Shown here in pieces: positions 37,680-49,171 of a stretch of DNA of 64,000 nt; the first letter of the stretch is position 1; each line of letters begins with the position of its first letter. A model generated the notes under the pieces. The model had not been told where the DNA came from and did no database searches. It saw only the letters and a list, made by a program, of their open reading frames with translations. The stretch is from NCBI GenBank assembly GCA_951812925.1, contig OX638372.1, positions 7,626,001-7,690,000 of the forward strand, given 5' to 3'. The translations under genes were made by a program, and so were the position numbers. The stretch comes from Calliopum simillimum (taxonomy: Eukaryota; Arthropoda; Insecta; Diptera; Lauxaniidae).

Positions 37680-38307
37680 GAAAACATCCCAAAAAAAAAA
37701 AACAACCAAAAATAAAAACATCCAAAAAATCATCCAAAAAAAATATCGGAAAGTTTTGAGCCATTTTTTTTTAATGGATCCCAGTGTGCCAAACGGTTCA
37801 TACTTCCGCTTTTTATCCATTACTGATCCGTTTGCGGTAGAAATTCCCAAGAAAAATGCGAATCGTTTATTGGATGTTTTTATTTTTTGGATATTTTTTT
37901 TTTTGGTTTTTCATTTTTGGATTTTACTCAAAAATATCCAAAAAAAAAACATCCAATGAAAACATCCAAAAAAACAACATCCAAAAAAAAAAACAACCAA
38001 TAAAAGAAATATCGCATTTTTTGGGAATTTCTCCCGCAAATGGATCAGTAACGGACAAAAAATCGGATGTTGGATGTTTTCATTGGATGTTTTTTTGGAT
38101 ATTTTTGAGTAAAATCCAAAAATAAATAGATCAAAAAAAAAAAAAAAAAAAAATAAAAACATTCAATAAAAGATATATCTATTAAAAAAATGTCTCAAAA
38201 CTTTTGGATGTTTTTTTTGGATGTTTTAATTTTTGGATGTTTTTTTATTGGATGCTTTTTTGGAGTAGAATCAAAGCTGATATTATGTATCAAAAAAAAA
38301 ATATAAT
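37680..38307. repeat. Foldback with arms made of CATCCAAAAA tandem units
   Basis: The left half carries AAAACATCC/AAAATCATCC units, then TATCCATTACTGATCCGTTT and AAATTCCCAAGAAAAATGCG. The right half mirrors these (CGCATTTTTTGGGAATTTCT, AATGGATCAGTAACGGAC) and has TTTTTGGATGTTTT units. The centre (about 37865-37990) alternates TTTTGGATG and CATCCAAAA. The arrangement recalls Foldback/Galileo-type elements, whose terminal arms contain short tandem repeats. Similar CATCC units recur at 38515-38545 and 63855-63880. The frames in it (37678-38596) are repeat artefacts. Confidence 0.65.
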
Positions 38308-38477
38308 CAGGCATGTTCTGAAAACCGATTTAATTCGGAATCGGAATGAAAGCAATCTTCAAGAACTCTGCATTTCAATATTTAACATTAAATCGGATTT
38401 ATGTTTCGGCAGTGCAGAGCTCTTGAAGATTGCTTTCATTCCGATTCCGAAGTGAATCGGATTTCAGAACATGCCTG
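38308..38477. mobile_element. CAGGCATG-ended MITE, copy B
   Basis: It starts CAGGCATGTTCTGAAAACCG and ends CGGATTTCAGAACATGCCTG. Nearly the whole length folds back: AATCGGAATGAAAGCAATCT pairs with AGATTGCTTTCATTCCGATT, and GAACTCTGCA with TGCAGAGCTC. It is 69 bp shorter than copy A (13936-14174). It lies within CATCC-repeat DNA, and the phrase AGAATCAAAGCTGATATT occurs on both sides (about 38267 and 38589). Confidence 0.85.
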
Positions 38478-40194
38478 AATAATTTTGAAACAAAAAAAAA
38501 AAAAAAAAAAAAACGTCCAAAAAATAAAAACATCCAATAAAAGAAATATCTATATGTTTTTTTTTGTTTTGGATATTTTTGAGTACATAGAATCAAAGCT
38601 GATATTTATAAAAAAAAAAAAATAATAATTTTCAAACTCGATCTTCAAATAGTTCTTTTCTTAAAGAAAATATTTTTCAATTTAAGACTTCAGTATTGGC
38701 AATCAGAATGGCTTAATCTCACGTTAAATGACTTTCTAAATTTTTTCTACGATTTTCGTAAATTTTTTGTACTGAAAAATAATAAGACAAAAATTTTCAT
38801 TGGGAATACATGAAATGGTACCATAAATTCGTACAAAAATGATGCACAACACCAAATCAAGTTAGATACAAAAACCAAAAAAGTAAGTAAAAATGCAAAG
38901 CAAAAAAATTAGTTACCATTGGGACCAAATTTTTTGATATACAGCATGCGTTGCTTGTATTTGTTTGAGTTCTCATACATGTAATGTATACGTATATAAA
39001 TGTGCAGAACAATACACCTGTGAATTTCAGTTTTATTAACAAAACTTAGCAAATGCATTGGGAAAAAATTTGGTTTTGTATTCTTGATTTTTTTCGGATT
39101 CAGCATTTTTTCAATTGTGTTTTGGGTTATTTATCAAAAAAATAATAAAAAATTTTTTGAAATTAAGCATTTTATGACCATTAAAAATATTTAACTAAGA
39201 CTATAAAAAATGAACTAAAAATGGAAATTTGACAACTATTCGATGAATAGTATTGGTATTGTTTAAAGCATCGAATAAAAGTGCAAGCCATTGGAAACTT
39301 TTTCTCTTATACGACTATGAAAAAGCCTTCTTGTATATTTCATCTAACCTCTTAACCTCTCCACAAAACTTCTGCTTCTCCAATATTTCTCCAAGAATTT
39401 GTCACAGCTCTCAATTGAAGCTCATTTAAATACTTTCTATCTTATCTAAAGTTATCATTGCTGCAAAAATCTCATAAATATTTTCAAAAATATTCTTATG
39501 GCTCTACATCCCCAGTTTTTTCAATATCCAATCGAACATCTTTGGGATGCCATTTATCTTCAAATGCTCCAATTTCAAGAGTTGAAACCGAAATTTGTTT
39601 GTACATCTGCATTAAAAAATAAATCATTGTTTTCACATCAATAAATTTACAAAAACAAAATAACAAAGCAAAATAAATTTGTACAACAATAACAACAACA
39701 ATAAAAACAACAATAACAACAACAATAATAATAACAACAATAACAAAAATATGTTGCGACAACAAACATGACACAAAGCAAAGAATAAACAAAAATTGCA
39801 AACAATTTACAGAAAATATGTCAAATAAACAAAACCAACAACTGCAAAACCAATCAGTGTACCAATGTGTACGTGTGTGTGTGTATCTATGTATGTGTAC
39901 TCTAAGCTTTGAGTGTACCAAAGAGAGTAGCTTTTAAAATGAAGAAAAAAAAAAAAAAAATCCGCTTAACTTCAACTTTGAACTTATGAAGTGAAACAAA
40001 AGCAAACAATAAATTGAATGAACAGAGAAAGAAATTAAAAATAACATTTTCAAACAAATCACGATTTTTCTCTCTCTTGGCATCGCCGCACAGTGGAGTT
40101 AATTGAACAAATATGAAATAAATAACAAACTTCAAATGAGTAAAAAGTTGCTTCAAGACAAAAATTTAAATTAAAAAAAACCCAAAAGATATAA
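38478..40194. other. Noncoding DNA with CAA/TAA microsatellite
   Basis: CATCC-type units continue to about 38545. Positions 39685-39750 are a (CAA/TAA)n tract. The 141-codon minus frame at 39496-39921 is mostly a translation of that tract (runs of V, I and F) and is not offered as a gene. Confidence 0.45.
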
Positions 40195-42990
40195 AAATTG
40201 CAATAAGTCAAAAAATTGCCTGAGACAAAAATGTATATCAGAAATTAAAGTCGCATAAGACTAATAAGATAAAATTAAAAGATCGCATGCGACAACAAAA
40301 TTGCATTCGATGTAAAAGTCGTATAAGACAAAAACAGAAAATTAAAAAAAAAAAAAAAAACCAATGAGTCAAAAATCGCATAAGACAAAAACATTCAAAT
40401 GAGAACTGAAGGTTGCATTAAACTTATAATATATATAATTGAAAGCTCGCATTCGACAGAAAAGTTGCACTTGATTTAAAAGTCGCACGAGATAAAAATG
40501 GATAAGAATATGTTTAACGATCAAATATGATATTATAATAATAATTATTCAATAAATTGCATGAGACCAAAAAGTCACCTTCAATGGACAAGTCGCATAA
40601 AACAAATATTGATAAAAAATTTAAACGAAAAAATATGATATTGAAATCTTATAGATTAAAAAAATTGCATGAGACTAAAATATCACATTTCGTGGAAAAG
40701 TTACTCGAGACGAAAATTGTATGGAACAAGAAGTTCACATAAGAACTAAAAGCCACACAAAACTAATACTACATTTTTAAAATTTGAGAACGACGGAAAA
40801 GTTGCATTCGAAGTAAAAGTCGCATTAGACAAAAATAAATGCAAAGGAGTAAAATGAGCAAGTATAAATCTTAAAAATTCAAAAAATCGCATGAGACAAA
40901 AAATTCACATTCGATGGAAAACTTGCGTGAGGTAATAAGGTAAACGAACAAATATGATATTTATTAAAAAAGTCGCATTGGAAGTAAAAGTCACATAATA
41001 CTAAGAAGACTAATAAGTCGCATGCTGCAGAAAATATGCAATCGATGTCAAAGTTACATTAGACAAAAAAAAAAGATAAAAACAAGTTTAACGAACAAAC
41101 ATGATATTAAAATCTTAAAAATTCAAAAAATCGCATGTGACTACAAAATCACTTTCCGTGGAAAAGTTGCATGAAACACAAACCGCATGGCACAGAAAAT
41201 ATGCATAAGAACTAAAACCCGTATTAGACTAATACGACATAATTAAGGGGGGCTTCTCATGTAACACGTCAAAAAGTAGTTGTTTTTCGGGGTTTTTTTT
41301 TCACTCGGAAAATAAAAACACACACAAATAATTTTTTGCATATATTTGAGAACATGTTTGAACTATAAAAAAAGCATTTTTTCAAAAACTAAAATGACAA
41401 AATGGCGGACTTATTAAATGTCGCGTGTGGCGTGACGCGGCTGACGGATTTATCGCGGAACATTGTGGAGCCCAAAGTTTTTATCCGAAACATAAAACAA
41501 AATTTTTTTATTATTCAGCAGGGTTCCCCTGAGTGCATGAATGTCTGCAACTCCAAAAAATTCGATTCTACAATATTGAAATCAAGTCATGAAAAAAAAG
41601 TGCTATTTTTTCGTCATTTTTTGTCGCTAAATGGGGCTTGAAAGTGTATAAAATAATTTTTTTTTCCACAATTTCAGACATTCATGCACTCGCTCAATTT
41701 ATAATCTGCAAAACACTTTTTAGAAATCAAAAATCGGTTTAGTAGTTTTTTCGCAATCGTGTACCGCGATTTTAAAACCATAGTTTTGAGAAAAAACGAT
41801 TAAACGCTGGTTCAATCAATCATACTTTCCATAATATTTAGAGTTGAGTCATGAAACTTTGGGAATATACTCCCAAGACGTTATTCTATCAACCTATGAA
41901 AAACAAAAATCGATTTTTTGAAAATTTTACATGAGAAGCCCCCCTTAAAAGATGTATGCGACAGAAAAATTGCATTCGATGTAAAAGTCGCATTAGACAC
42001 AAATGGATTAAAACAAGTTTAATGAACCAATATAATATTAAAATCTAAAAATCAAAAAATCGCATGAACAAAAGGTCACAATTGGTGGAAAAATAGAAAG
42101 AACTAAAAGTTGCTTACAACTAATAAAATATAAGTAGCTTTCGACAAAAAAATTGTATTCGATGTTAAAGTTGCATGAGTTAAAAAACCCATTCGGTGGA
42201 AGTAGCGTCAGACAAAAATCGCATGAGACAAAAAAAGTTGCATAATACCAACACGACACAACTAAAAAGTAACACATGACAGAAAATTGCATTCAATGTA
42301 AAATTCGCATTAGACAAAAATAGTTAAAAAAGTTAGACAAAGAAGTATGATATCAAAAACTTGAAAACTCAAAAAATTGCATGAGCCTGAAAATTCACAT
42401 TCGATGGAAAAGCAGAGTCAGACAAAAATCTTATAAGACAAAAAATTCACGTATGCATGCGACAGAAAAATAACATTCGAAGTAAAAGTCGCATAAGACA
42501 TGATTAGATAAAAAAAAGTTAAACAAAGAAGTATGACAATAAAATCTTAAAAATTAAAAAACGCTTGAGACAAAAAATTTACATAAGGACTAAAAGTAGC
42601 ATAAAGAAAATTAGATAGTTGTGTCAAAAGACAAAATTAGATAAAAAGAAGTTAAGTCAACATATCTGATGTTAATCTTAAAAATTTAAAAAATTGCACG
42701 AGAGAAAAAAGTCATATTCGACGAATAAAAAGCGAGAGACAAAAATTGCATGAGACAAAAAATTCATATAAGAACAAAAACATTCGATAGAAAAGTAGCG
42801 TGAGATAACAACAAAAAAAAAAAAAAAAAAGTTGCTTTGAGTCTTAAAAACGCACTAAGCACCAACATGATGCATTGAATACAAAAATCGCAAAAAGTAA
42901 AAAACCACATGAGACAAAAAGTCACACAAAAACTAGAGTCGCATGAAACTAACAATGAATTTTTTCTTTGATAATTTTTCCACAGCAAGG
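40195..42990. repeat. Degenerate minisatellite of TCGCATGAGACAAAAA units
   Basis: About 2.1 kb of repeat (excluding the element at 41243-41948) is built from a few phrases in roughly constant order. They are TTGCATTCGATGTAAAAGTC, GCATTAGACAAAAAT, AACGAACAAATATGATATTA, AAATCTTAAAAATTCAAAA, ATCGCATGAGACAAAAA and TTCACATTCGATGGAAAAG. The first phrase recurs near 40302, 40465, 40801, 41038, 41970, 42150, 42284 and 42474, giving a diverged higher-order unit of roughly 130-340 bp. The orientation is the same on both sides of the inserted element. Confidence 0.85.
41243..41948. mobile_element. TTAA-flanked (piggyBac-like) non-autonomous element
   Basis: The body, 41247-41944, has inverted ends GGGGGGCTTCTCATGTAA and TTACATGAGAAGCCCCCC. 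TTAA lies directly outside both ends (41243-41246, 41945-41948), which is the target duplication of piggyBac elements. It interrupts the minisatellite cleanly. It contains a 79-codon frame (41402-41641) with no transposase similarity. The interior is somewhat less A+T-rich than the host DNA. Confidence 0.85.
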
Positions 42991-43780
42991 TTTCATACTT
43001 AAAATTTCAGCAACAAAAAAAGTATTTGCTCCGTACATTGAGAACGGCACTACTATTGCTGTTTCCTTAGCGATTGCTGTTGCTGGTATTTGTACCATCA
43101 TTGTTCTAAGAAAATAAAAAAAAAAATAAAAATGAACCCAATTTTAAAGAGTAAATGTAAACGTCCTTGACATTTTTACTGAACGCATGTTGCGTTTCAT
43201 TGCTCAAGTTGTGCTGTATTGAAGTATTTATTTATTGTTGTTGCTGTTGTTGTTGTTTGTTATTGTTGCTACTGCTGTCGCTGCTATTTTTATTTTTGTA
43301 TTTTCATAGCCAATATTGACGACGATGTTCCAAAGTATTACGACCGCCACGGCCAATAATGACTTCAAAGTGAAAAAGCTGGACGAATTTCCATCACGCT
43401 CTGGGCTCCGTCCGTCGTTCAGAGTTGTTGGTATCTACGCCGTGGCGTCGCAACCTAATTTTCAAGCTGAATTATTGCAGCCAAAGTAGTGAAATCTCAC
43501 TTTGTTTGTGGAGATGACGGCAAACGCAAATAAATTGCGACAAAAGTAGAGCAAACTGAAGAGCAAAAAGGGAAAAGGCTGCTGGCGGAACCAAAAAATG
43601 AAATCCTCATGACCGAAAAATCGTAGTGTAGCGTTGCAAATGGGTTTTTACGTTACGTTACTACTACACGCTGCTCTCTCTCTACTACTAACATCTACGC
43701 AATCGCTTGGAAAAAGGTCAATGCACAAAATTGCGACCTAAAAGTAGGCAACACACACACACAAATTTGATGATTGAAGG
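42991..43780. promoter_or_regulatory. Mixed-composition block, possible regulatory region
   Basis: After the minisatellite the sequence becomes markedly less A+T-rich. It has (GTT/GCT)n near 43236-43290 and a G+C-richer stretch at 43318-43500 (ACGACCGCCACGGCC, CTCCGTCCGTCG, ACGCCGTGGCGTCGCAACC). There is no open frame of note on either strand. It could be a conserved intronic element or an alternative promoter; no core promoter motif was identified with confidence. Confidence 0.25.
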
Positions 43781-46132
43781 AAGGGTGCAGGCTTAAAACT
43801 TTTATAGGCAAATGATTGAACACAAAAAAAGAAAAACAACCGAAAAATCAGTGCAAATTTGTCAATGTGTTACAGTCACACATTTATACCAGAGCGAGAA
43901 AGAGTTTGGAAATGTCATTAAAATAAGCGAAGCATAAAGTCACTTGATTGAAGTCAAATTTATGTTCGGAAATTTTCACGGAAATTGAGAGGCGGCTCTA
44001 ATTTGACTACATACATATGTATGCTGCTGAATAATCGATAGAACTTTATTTTGCTGGATACTACATTTATTGATTTTATTGAAATATTTTGCACTATGCA
44101 CAAAAACCACAGTTTAAACAACAAGTAGCCAAAAGGGATCCTTTTGATCCAATGTAATCCCTTTAAATTTTCTTCATAACTTTCCCGATTCTTGAAATTT
44201 CTTCTTTATCGTTGTTTTTGAAAGGGCTTGATTTCATTTACTAACAGTAGTCTCCGCATAAAATGGAGCTCTGCAGTCAACTATGGGAATGGAATTCTGA
44301 AGCCAGCAGAAGACGCGGCCTTCCAAAGTTATCTTAAACATGACCGCTAGAACAAAAAATATGTGACTCAATAGGAAGTGTTCGAGAAAACTGAACAGTG
44401 AAGACTTGTGTAGGTCCTATGATCCAAGCGAAGATAAATAATACGAGAATGTTTTCTATGGGATATAGTTACACTTTGATGGTATTTGGACCTTAAAACG
44501 GTGTAAATCACTATGATTCCACAATATTTACCTGAGTATCACAATTTATCAAAATAAAGCAACACTTGGCATCTTTAATAACTCTACTTTGCGTAATTTT
44601 TACGGTCCTACAAGTTAACATGGCCACAAAACTCGCCGCAACCACTGCGAAAAAAATATAAAAATATTCAGCAATAGCAGCGGCTAAAAGTCAGTAGGTA
44701 CATTACGTTTACACGTGTTATTCCCACAAGAACATCACGTGTTTGAAAGTTGCGTTTTGCTGTTGTTTTTTCCCACGGCTGTTTGCTGGTGTTCGTGTTT
44801 ATTTTTTTTCACATAATTTCTGTTGCATACTTTTCTGTGTTATACGCTTTCGTTTTGAGTAAGGTTATGGTTTCTTTGTTTTTATTTTGTTTTCTGGTCT
44901 AAATTATAAAATAAACCAAAAGTCGCCATACTTTGCAACAACTTAATTTTTTTTGTTTTTTGTTTCATTTAAGTTAGTGTGAAGAATATTTTACTTTTGC
45001 TATTTAAAAATTCACTGAAAAATTTCCCAAATGACACTTTAATATTTACAAATGTTGCCATGCACTGATATTTCTTGGCGCCGCTGTACATTATGTGTTC
45101 ATGCAGTGTAGACTGGTGGTGGTGATGTTTTCTTTCTGTTGTGTGTCAACTTTTTCGGTTGCCCCTTGTGGCATTTTTACCTTTAAGTGTTTTCTTGTTT
45201 TTGAAAGTGGTGTTCTTAATTATGTCAGTTATGGGGACACTTGTAAGTGAGTGTGCAATTTGATTTATTTGAAAGTATTCTACTTCTTTTGTAAGCTCAA
45301 GGTGTTCGGATTACAACGCGAAAGTGGATCAGACTGTAAAGTCAAATTTGTATTAAACATTTCTTCACAATTAAGGTTGGAGGTATAAGGTATGTTACGA
45401 AGTTTTGTCTCTAAATTTTTAGTATGATAACACGTTTAGTGTTCGACCACTGAATTGAGATGCAATCAAAATCACTAAATTGATTCCACATTCTTTGCAA
45501 TGTTTTTATCCTAAGTGTATTTTACTTGAATCTTCGTAATAATTAGTTTTGTATAAAAAAATAAACATCTACGTTAAGAGTGTTTTAGCTAACAGGGAGA
45601 ATTTGAGAACTGTTTTGATCCTCGCTCCAGAAACTTTAAAATTTACCATTAGATCTAAGGACATCTGACGTGAAATTTGGAATTGATCGGAAAAGTCTAC
45701 TTCAACCTAACTAAGCCAACTTAAATTAGAATCAAAACAACTAAAGAAATATGAACACCCTTGATCCACACTTTTAAGCACTTCTAAGTTACTTTCACAC
45801 ATTCCTAACAAGATAAGTACCCTTAATCTGAAAATCAGGAGACTTCATATAAAACTGGCATACAAAAACTTAAGATTTTTATACTATCTAGTTGTAGGGT
45901 CATTCACGCGTGGTTTTGGGAGCCCGAAACCTCCCCCCTAGAATTTCTTTTAGCCACATAAATTACATGTGAATGGAAAATATCGAAACAAAATAATATT
46001 AATCTGTATGGAAAACTACCCCCAAAAGCAAATTATGCGCAAGGTGCTGTCTGGTTGTAATATTTGAATTACCTTTCCAACTGTTTGGGTTGCGCATTGA
46101 AGTTTGTGTTGCCATTAGCTCTCAAAGGTCCT
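43781..46132. other. Noncoding DNA, nothing recognised
   Basis: A+T-rich sequence without credible frames. Confidence 0.4.
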
Positions 46133-46254
46133 AGCATAAGTAGTGATGGTCTTGGTAATTTTTCGCGACCAAGACCAAGATGCACATATAATTTCAAGAC
46201 CAAGTTCAAGACTGATATGGTCTTGGTTTTGGTTTCCTCATCACTAAGCATAAG
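46133..46254. mobile_element. 106-bp hAT-like micro-element with 8-bp TSD
   Basis: The element, 46141-46246, begins TAGTGATGG and ends CATCACTA. The 8-bp sequence AGCATAAG flanks it on both sides (46133-46140 and 46247-46254). The ends fit the hAT consensus YARNG. The interior is short GACCAAG/CTTGGTC repeats. A decayed relative may lie near 56815-56895 (GACCAAGATTC...CATCTTGG...TTCACTAATCAT). Confidence 0.85.
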
Positions 46255-47164
46255 CTACAAGCAAAACATTTGGTACGAAAACTTCGTTCAATTTTGATGT
46301 CATAGTATTTGAGAGGTACAGAAACATTGAAACAATGGTGACAATCATCACTTTTTTCATGAACGTGTCTGATCATATTTGGTCACAAGCTTTCATTAAA
46401 TACAATTATATGAGGGCCTGCGCAAGACATACATATAGCGTCCTTTTTTTCTTACACATTTAACATTGAACAGAAATATTTGATACATAAATTTCAAGCT
46501 TGATATTTTCACTGTTCAGTGTACACTGATCTTATTTTGACATTATGTATGTATGTATGTATTCTCCTTTAACTCCTAGGAGGAGCATAGGGCCAATGAC
46601 CTATGACCAATGAAACTGAAGTTCATAAACTTCTGTTAAAACAATACATTATATGTCTCGAAAAAAAAACATGATTCTATCTAACAAATACTTCAGTGTA
46701 CTGTATTTTATACAAACAAATACTTCTGGTCAGTGTAAAACACTGGAGTATAAAAATTAGAGTGAAGTTAATGATATGGTAACATTTGCAAGTTGCAACG
46801 CATTGGTGACTCAGAACAGTAATAGTAGCTTACATACAAAGAAAGAGAGAGCGTAAACAATAAGGAGGCACAAGAAGAACTACTTTGGACACTAAAGAAG
46901 CATTTTATAGTGTACTCCAAAGATGCAGTATATGCAGTGAACTGAACTGAAGTAAATCAGGCAAGACAGCTATGTGCAGTATTTATTTTTTTTTATACCA
47001 TCTCCAAGCACTGTAAAGAAATTTATATGCGACACTAAACTGAAGTATTTGATAAATAAAAAGTGGGTGTGAGACATAACTTGTCGTGAAACAAAATGTC
47101 TGAAAACTCCAACAAGACGTCTTGTGCAGATCGCTTATATCAATTTCATTATCTTGCACAAAGT
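46255..47164. other. Noncoding DNA with (TATG)n
   Basis: (TATG)n lies near 46543-46561. No gene was recognised. Confidence 0.4.
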
Positions 47165-47620
47165 TTTCACTGCAAGTTAAGCCTTTTCCACATCAAATTG
47201 ATATTTTTTCAATTCAAGTAAAACTTTTTCCAAATCAAAATTAACCTTTACTAAATCAAAATAAAGTTTTCCCAAAATTTATTCTCTTTCTGAATCGAAA
47301 TAATGCTTTTCCATATCAAATTAATCTTTGCAAATCCTTCCAATACTCTCCACATTCTTGTGGGTGTTTGGTAGACACAGTTTTAGTCTATAAATTAAGT
47401 TTTATAACAATAACTACTGTAGGCGCAGAGATATATCATTTTAAGCCTGTTTTTTATCCAAAGTTTAGTTTGATTTGGAAAAGGTTTATTTTGTTGTGGA
47501 AAAAATTTAAATTTAATTGAAAAAAGGTTATTTTCATAAAGAAAAGGTTTAAATTGGAGTAAAAATTTTGTTTATGGTGAGAACAATTTAGAATAGATTA
47601 AAAAATTTCAAATTAAAATA
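47165..47620. repeat. Foldback with tandem 20-22-bp units in its arms
   Basis: Positions 47165-47335 hold about seven degenerate units of the form CTTTTCCAAATCAAAATTAA. Positions 47455-47615 hold the reverse-complement series (TTGATTTGGAAAAGGTTTAT and variants). A loop of about 120 bp separates them. Tandem short units within inverted arms are the hallmark layout of Foldback/Galileo-type elements; membership here is inference. Confidence 0.6.
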
Positions 47621-47883
47621 TGTATTTCGAAAAATTAAGTGTTTTCGTTTTTCAAATTTCAATATATTTTTCGGGATATAAGGATTACCTTTAAGGTGTA
47701 TGGAAATCTATCACAATTCATTATCAAATCTTTACGATACTCCAAATATGGTGCACTGAATCTTCCAAAAACTTAAATTAACCTATTTCAAATATTACTA
47801 TAATTTTAACTGTCATTATTTAAGGTAACCACATGTTTTTAACCACGGGTTATTTTAGAAATTAACTTCGATATGTCAAGCTA

Positions 47884-48272
47884 TGGTTAGGTTAGGTTAG
47901 AGTGGCGGCTTAGTGATGCAAGCTAAAGCTTAAATAGCACTGAAAGTGTCATTTTAATACCACAAAAGTGATTAGACAGACTGGTATAAGCGTATGTGAA
48001 AATTTTAATCAGCTAACTAACGATGTCTATATCCAGTTAGTCATATTAAAGTAACTGAGCAGCGAGCCAATTTCAGTGTCGGCAATTTCGCTGAGTGTAT
48101 TGAAGAAAGGCTTTCCCAGTGATTTAAGTCTAGCTCTAGCCAGAGGTGGGCAGTCACAGAGAAAGTGTGCAAGAGATTCTTGCTCGTTTGCAACTAAGCA
48201 ACTCCGACAAAAGAGGTTGAGAGGGATGCCTTATTTTTCAGCAAGCTTGCTGATTGCCCAGTGTCCAGTGCT
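47884..48272 (-). pseudogene. 3' end of a non-LTR retrotransposon ORF2
   Basis: Read on the minus strand, this encodes the C-terminus of a jockey/R1-type reverse-transcriptase protein. It starts STGHWAISKLAEK, has one internal stop, and continues GIPLNLFCRSCLVANEQESL then AHFLCDCPPLARARL. It carries the C-X2-C...H-X3-C-X-C zinc motif typical of this protein end, and finishes at the stop at 48027-48029 after FNMTNWI. A short 3' UTR follows to a terminal CTAACCTAACCTAACC at about 47884-47900. The copy is severely 5'-truncated, the usual fate of incomplete target-primed reverse transcription. The plus-strand frame at 48076-48318 is its shadow. Confidence 0.85.
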
Positions 48273-48389
48273 ATATGAAGGCCAGAGAGTTATAGAGAAA
48301 GTTCAAATTTTAACATAGTGAAAAAACTTTTACTATCTGATATTTTTTTAATTTTTGAAAGCATAAATGAATTTAATTTTTTGTACATA

Positions 48390-48403
48390 TTTTTCTTTTT
48401 CAG
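48390..48403 (+). promoter_or_regulatory. Candidate splice acceptor
   Basis: A pyrimidine tract TTTTTCTTTTTCAG ends in AG at 48402-48403. It is among the better acceptor-like tracts in this part of the window and precedes leader-like sequence. Confidence 0.45.
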
Positions 48404-48494
48404 ATACAAATCTATAAAGTAAATAAAATATAAAGTTCAATAGCGAATAAAATTATTGCCACAACAACACGAGTTAAAACCAAAAATACAACAA
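48404..48494 (+). other. Candidate internal 5'-leader exon
   Basis: This 91-base stretch lies between the acceptor ending at 48403 and a donor-like CAA|GTAAGC at 48495. It has no ATG-led frame of note. Its role as a leader exon of the gene at 51638 is inferred from signals and position only. Confidence 0.3.
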
Positions 48495-49171
48495 GTAAGC
48501 ATTTTTATGTCATTTAAATAAAAAAATCAATAAATTGTGCTACAAAAAATTTAATTGTATGTAAATGCAATTATCACTAAATTAAAATATAAATCTTATA
48601 AAGAAAAGCATTTAAATAAAACAAAAAAATATAAGTAAAATTTGAATTAAAATTCATACATTTAATAACGATTACATTATGCAATTAAGTAATTCATATC
48701 TAAAATATTTCATATAAATTGTATGTAAATATATATAGAAAATAAAATATTAAAAATTTATATTTAAAGAAAAAAAAAAAAAAAAAAAATAGTTTAATGC
48801 TTAAAAAAGAGCATGCACTTTTAAAATTAAATAAATAAAAATTTGTGTATATAAATAAAATATAAAAACTAAAAAAATAAAATTGAGGCAAGTTTAAAAA
48901 ATATCAAATAAAAAATGCTAATATTAAAAAAAAATAAATAATTAAGATATAAAAAAAAAAAATTTGTTAAAAAAAAAAATTATATGAATAAAAGTTTTAA
49001 CAACATAAACAAAAATTATTAAACGAAATATAAAATAAAGCAATGTTTCATAAAAATGCTTCGCTTGGAAATAATAATCAATATCATTAAATGCAATAAC
49101 TAAAATGCGTTAATATAAATAAACAAGTAAATACATAAATTTAATACAAAAATTTAAACAAGTTTTCTCAG
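48495..49171. other. Very A+T-rich noncoding DNA
   Basis: Dense A runs and TAAATAAA-type strings; no gene. An acceptor-like AGTTTTCTCAG ends at 49171. Confidence 0.5.

Noticed and set aside
37678..38596. Several 65-93-codon aromatic-rich frames
   Set aside because: All derive from TTTTTGGATG/CATCCAAAAA repeats.
39496..39921. 141-codon minus-strand frame
   Set aside because: Much of it is translation of a CAA/TAA microsatellite (runs of V, I, F); no domain or splice support.
40195..42990. CRISPR-like array of regular repeats
   Set aside because: Repeats are degenerate, variable in spacing, lack unique equal-length spacers, and the DNA is eukaryotic.
48076..48318. 80-codon plus-strand frame
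   Set aside because: Shadow of the minus-strand retrotransposon ORF2 end, which has the recognisable zinc motif and family sequence.
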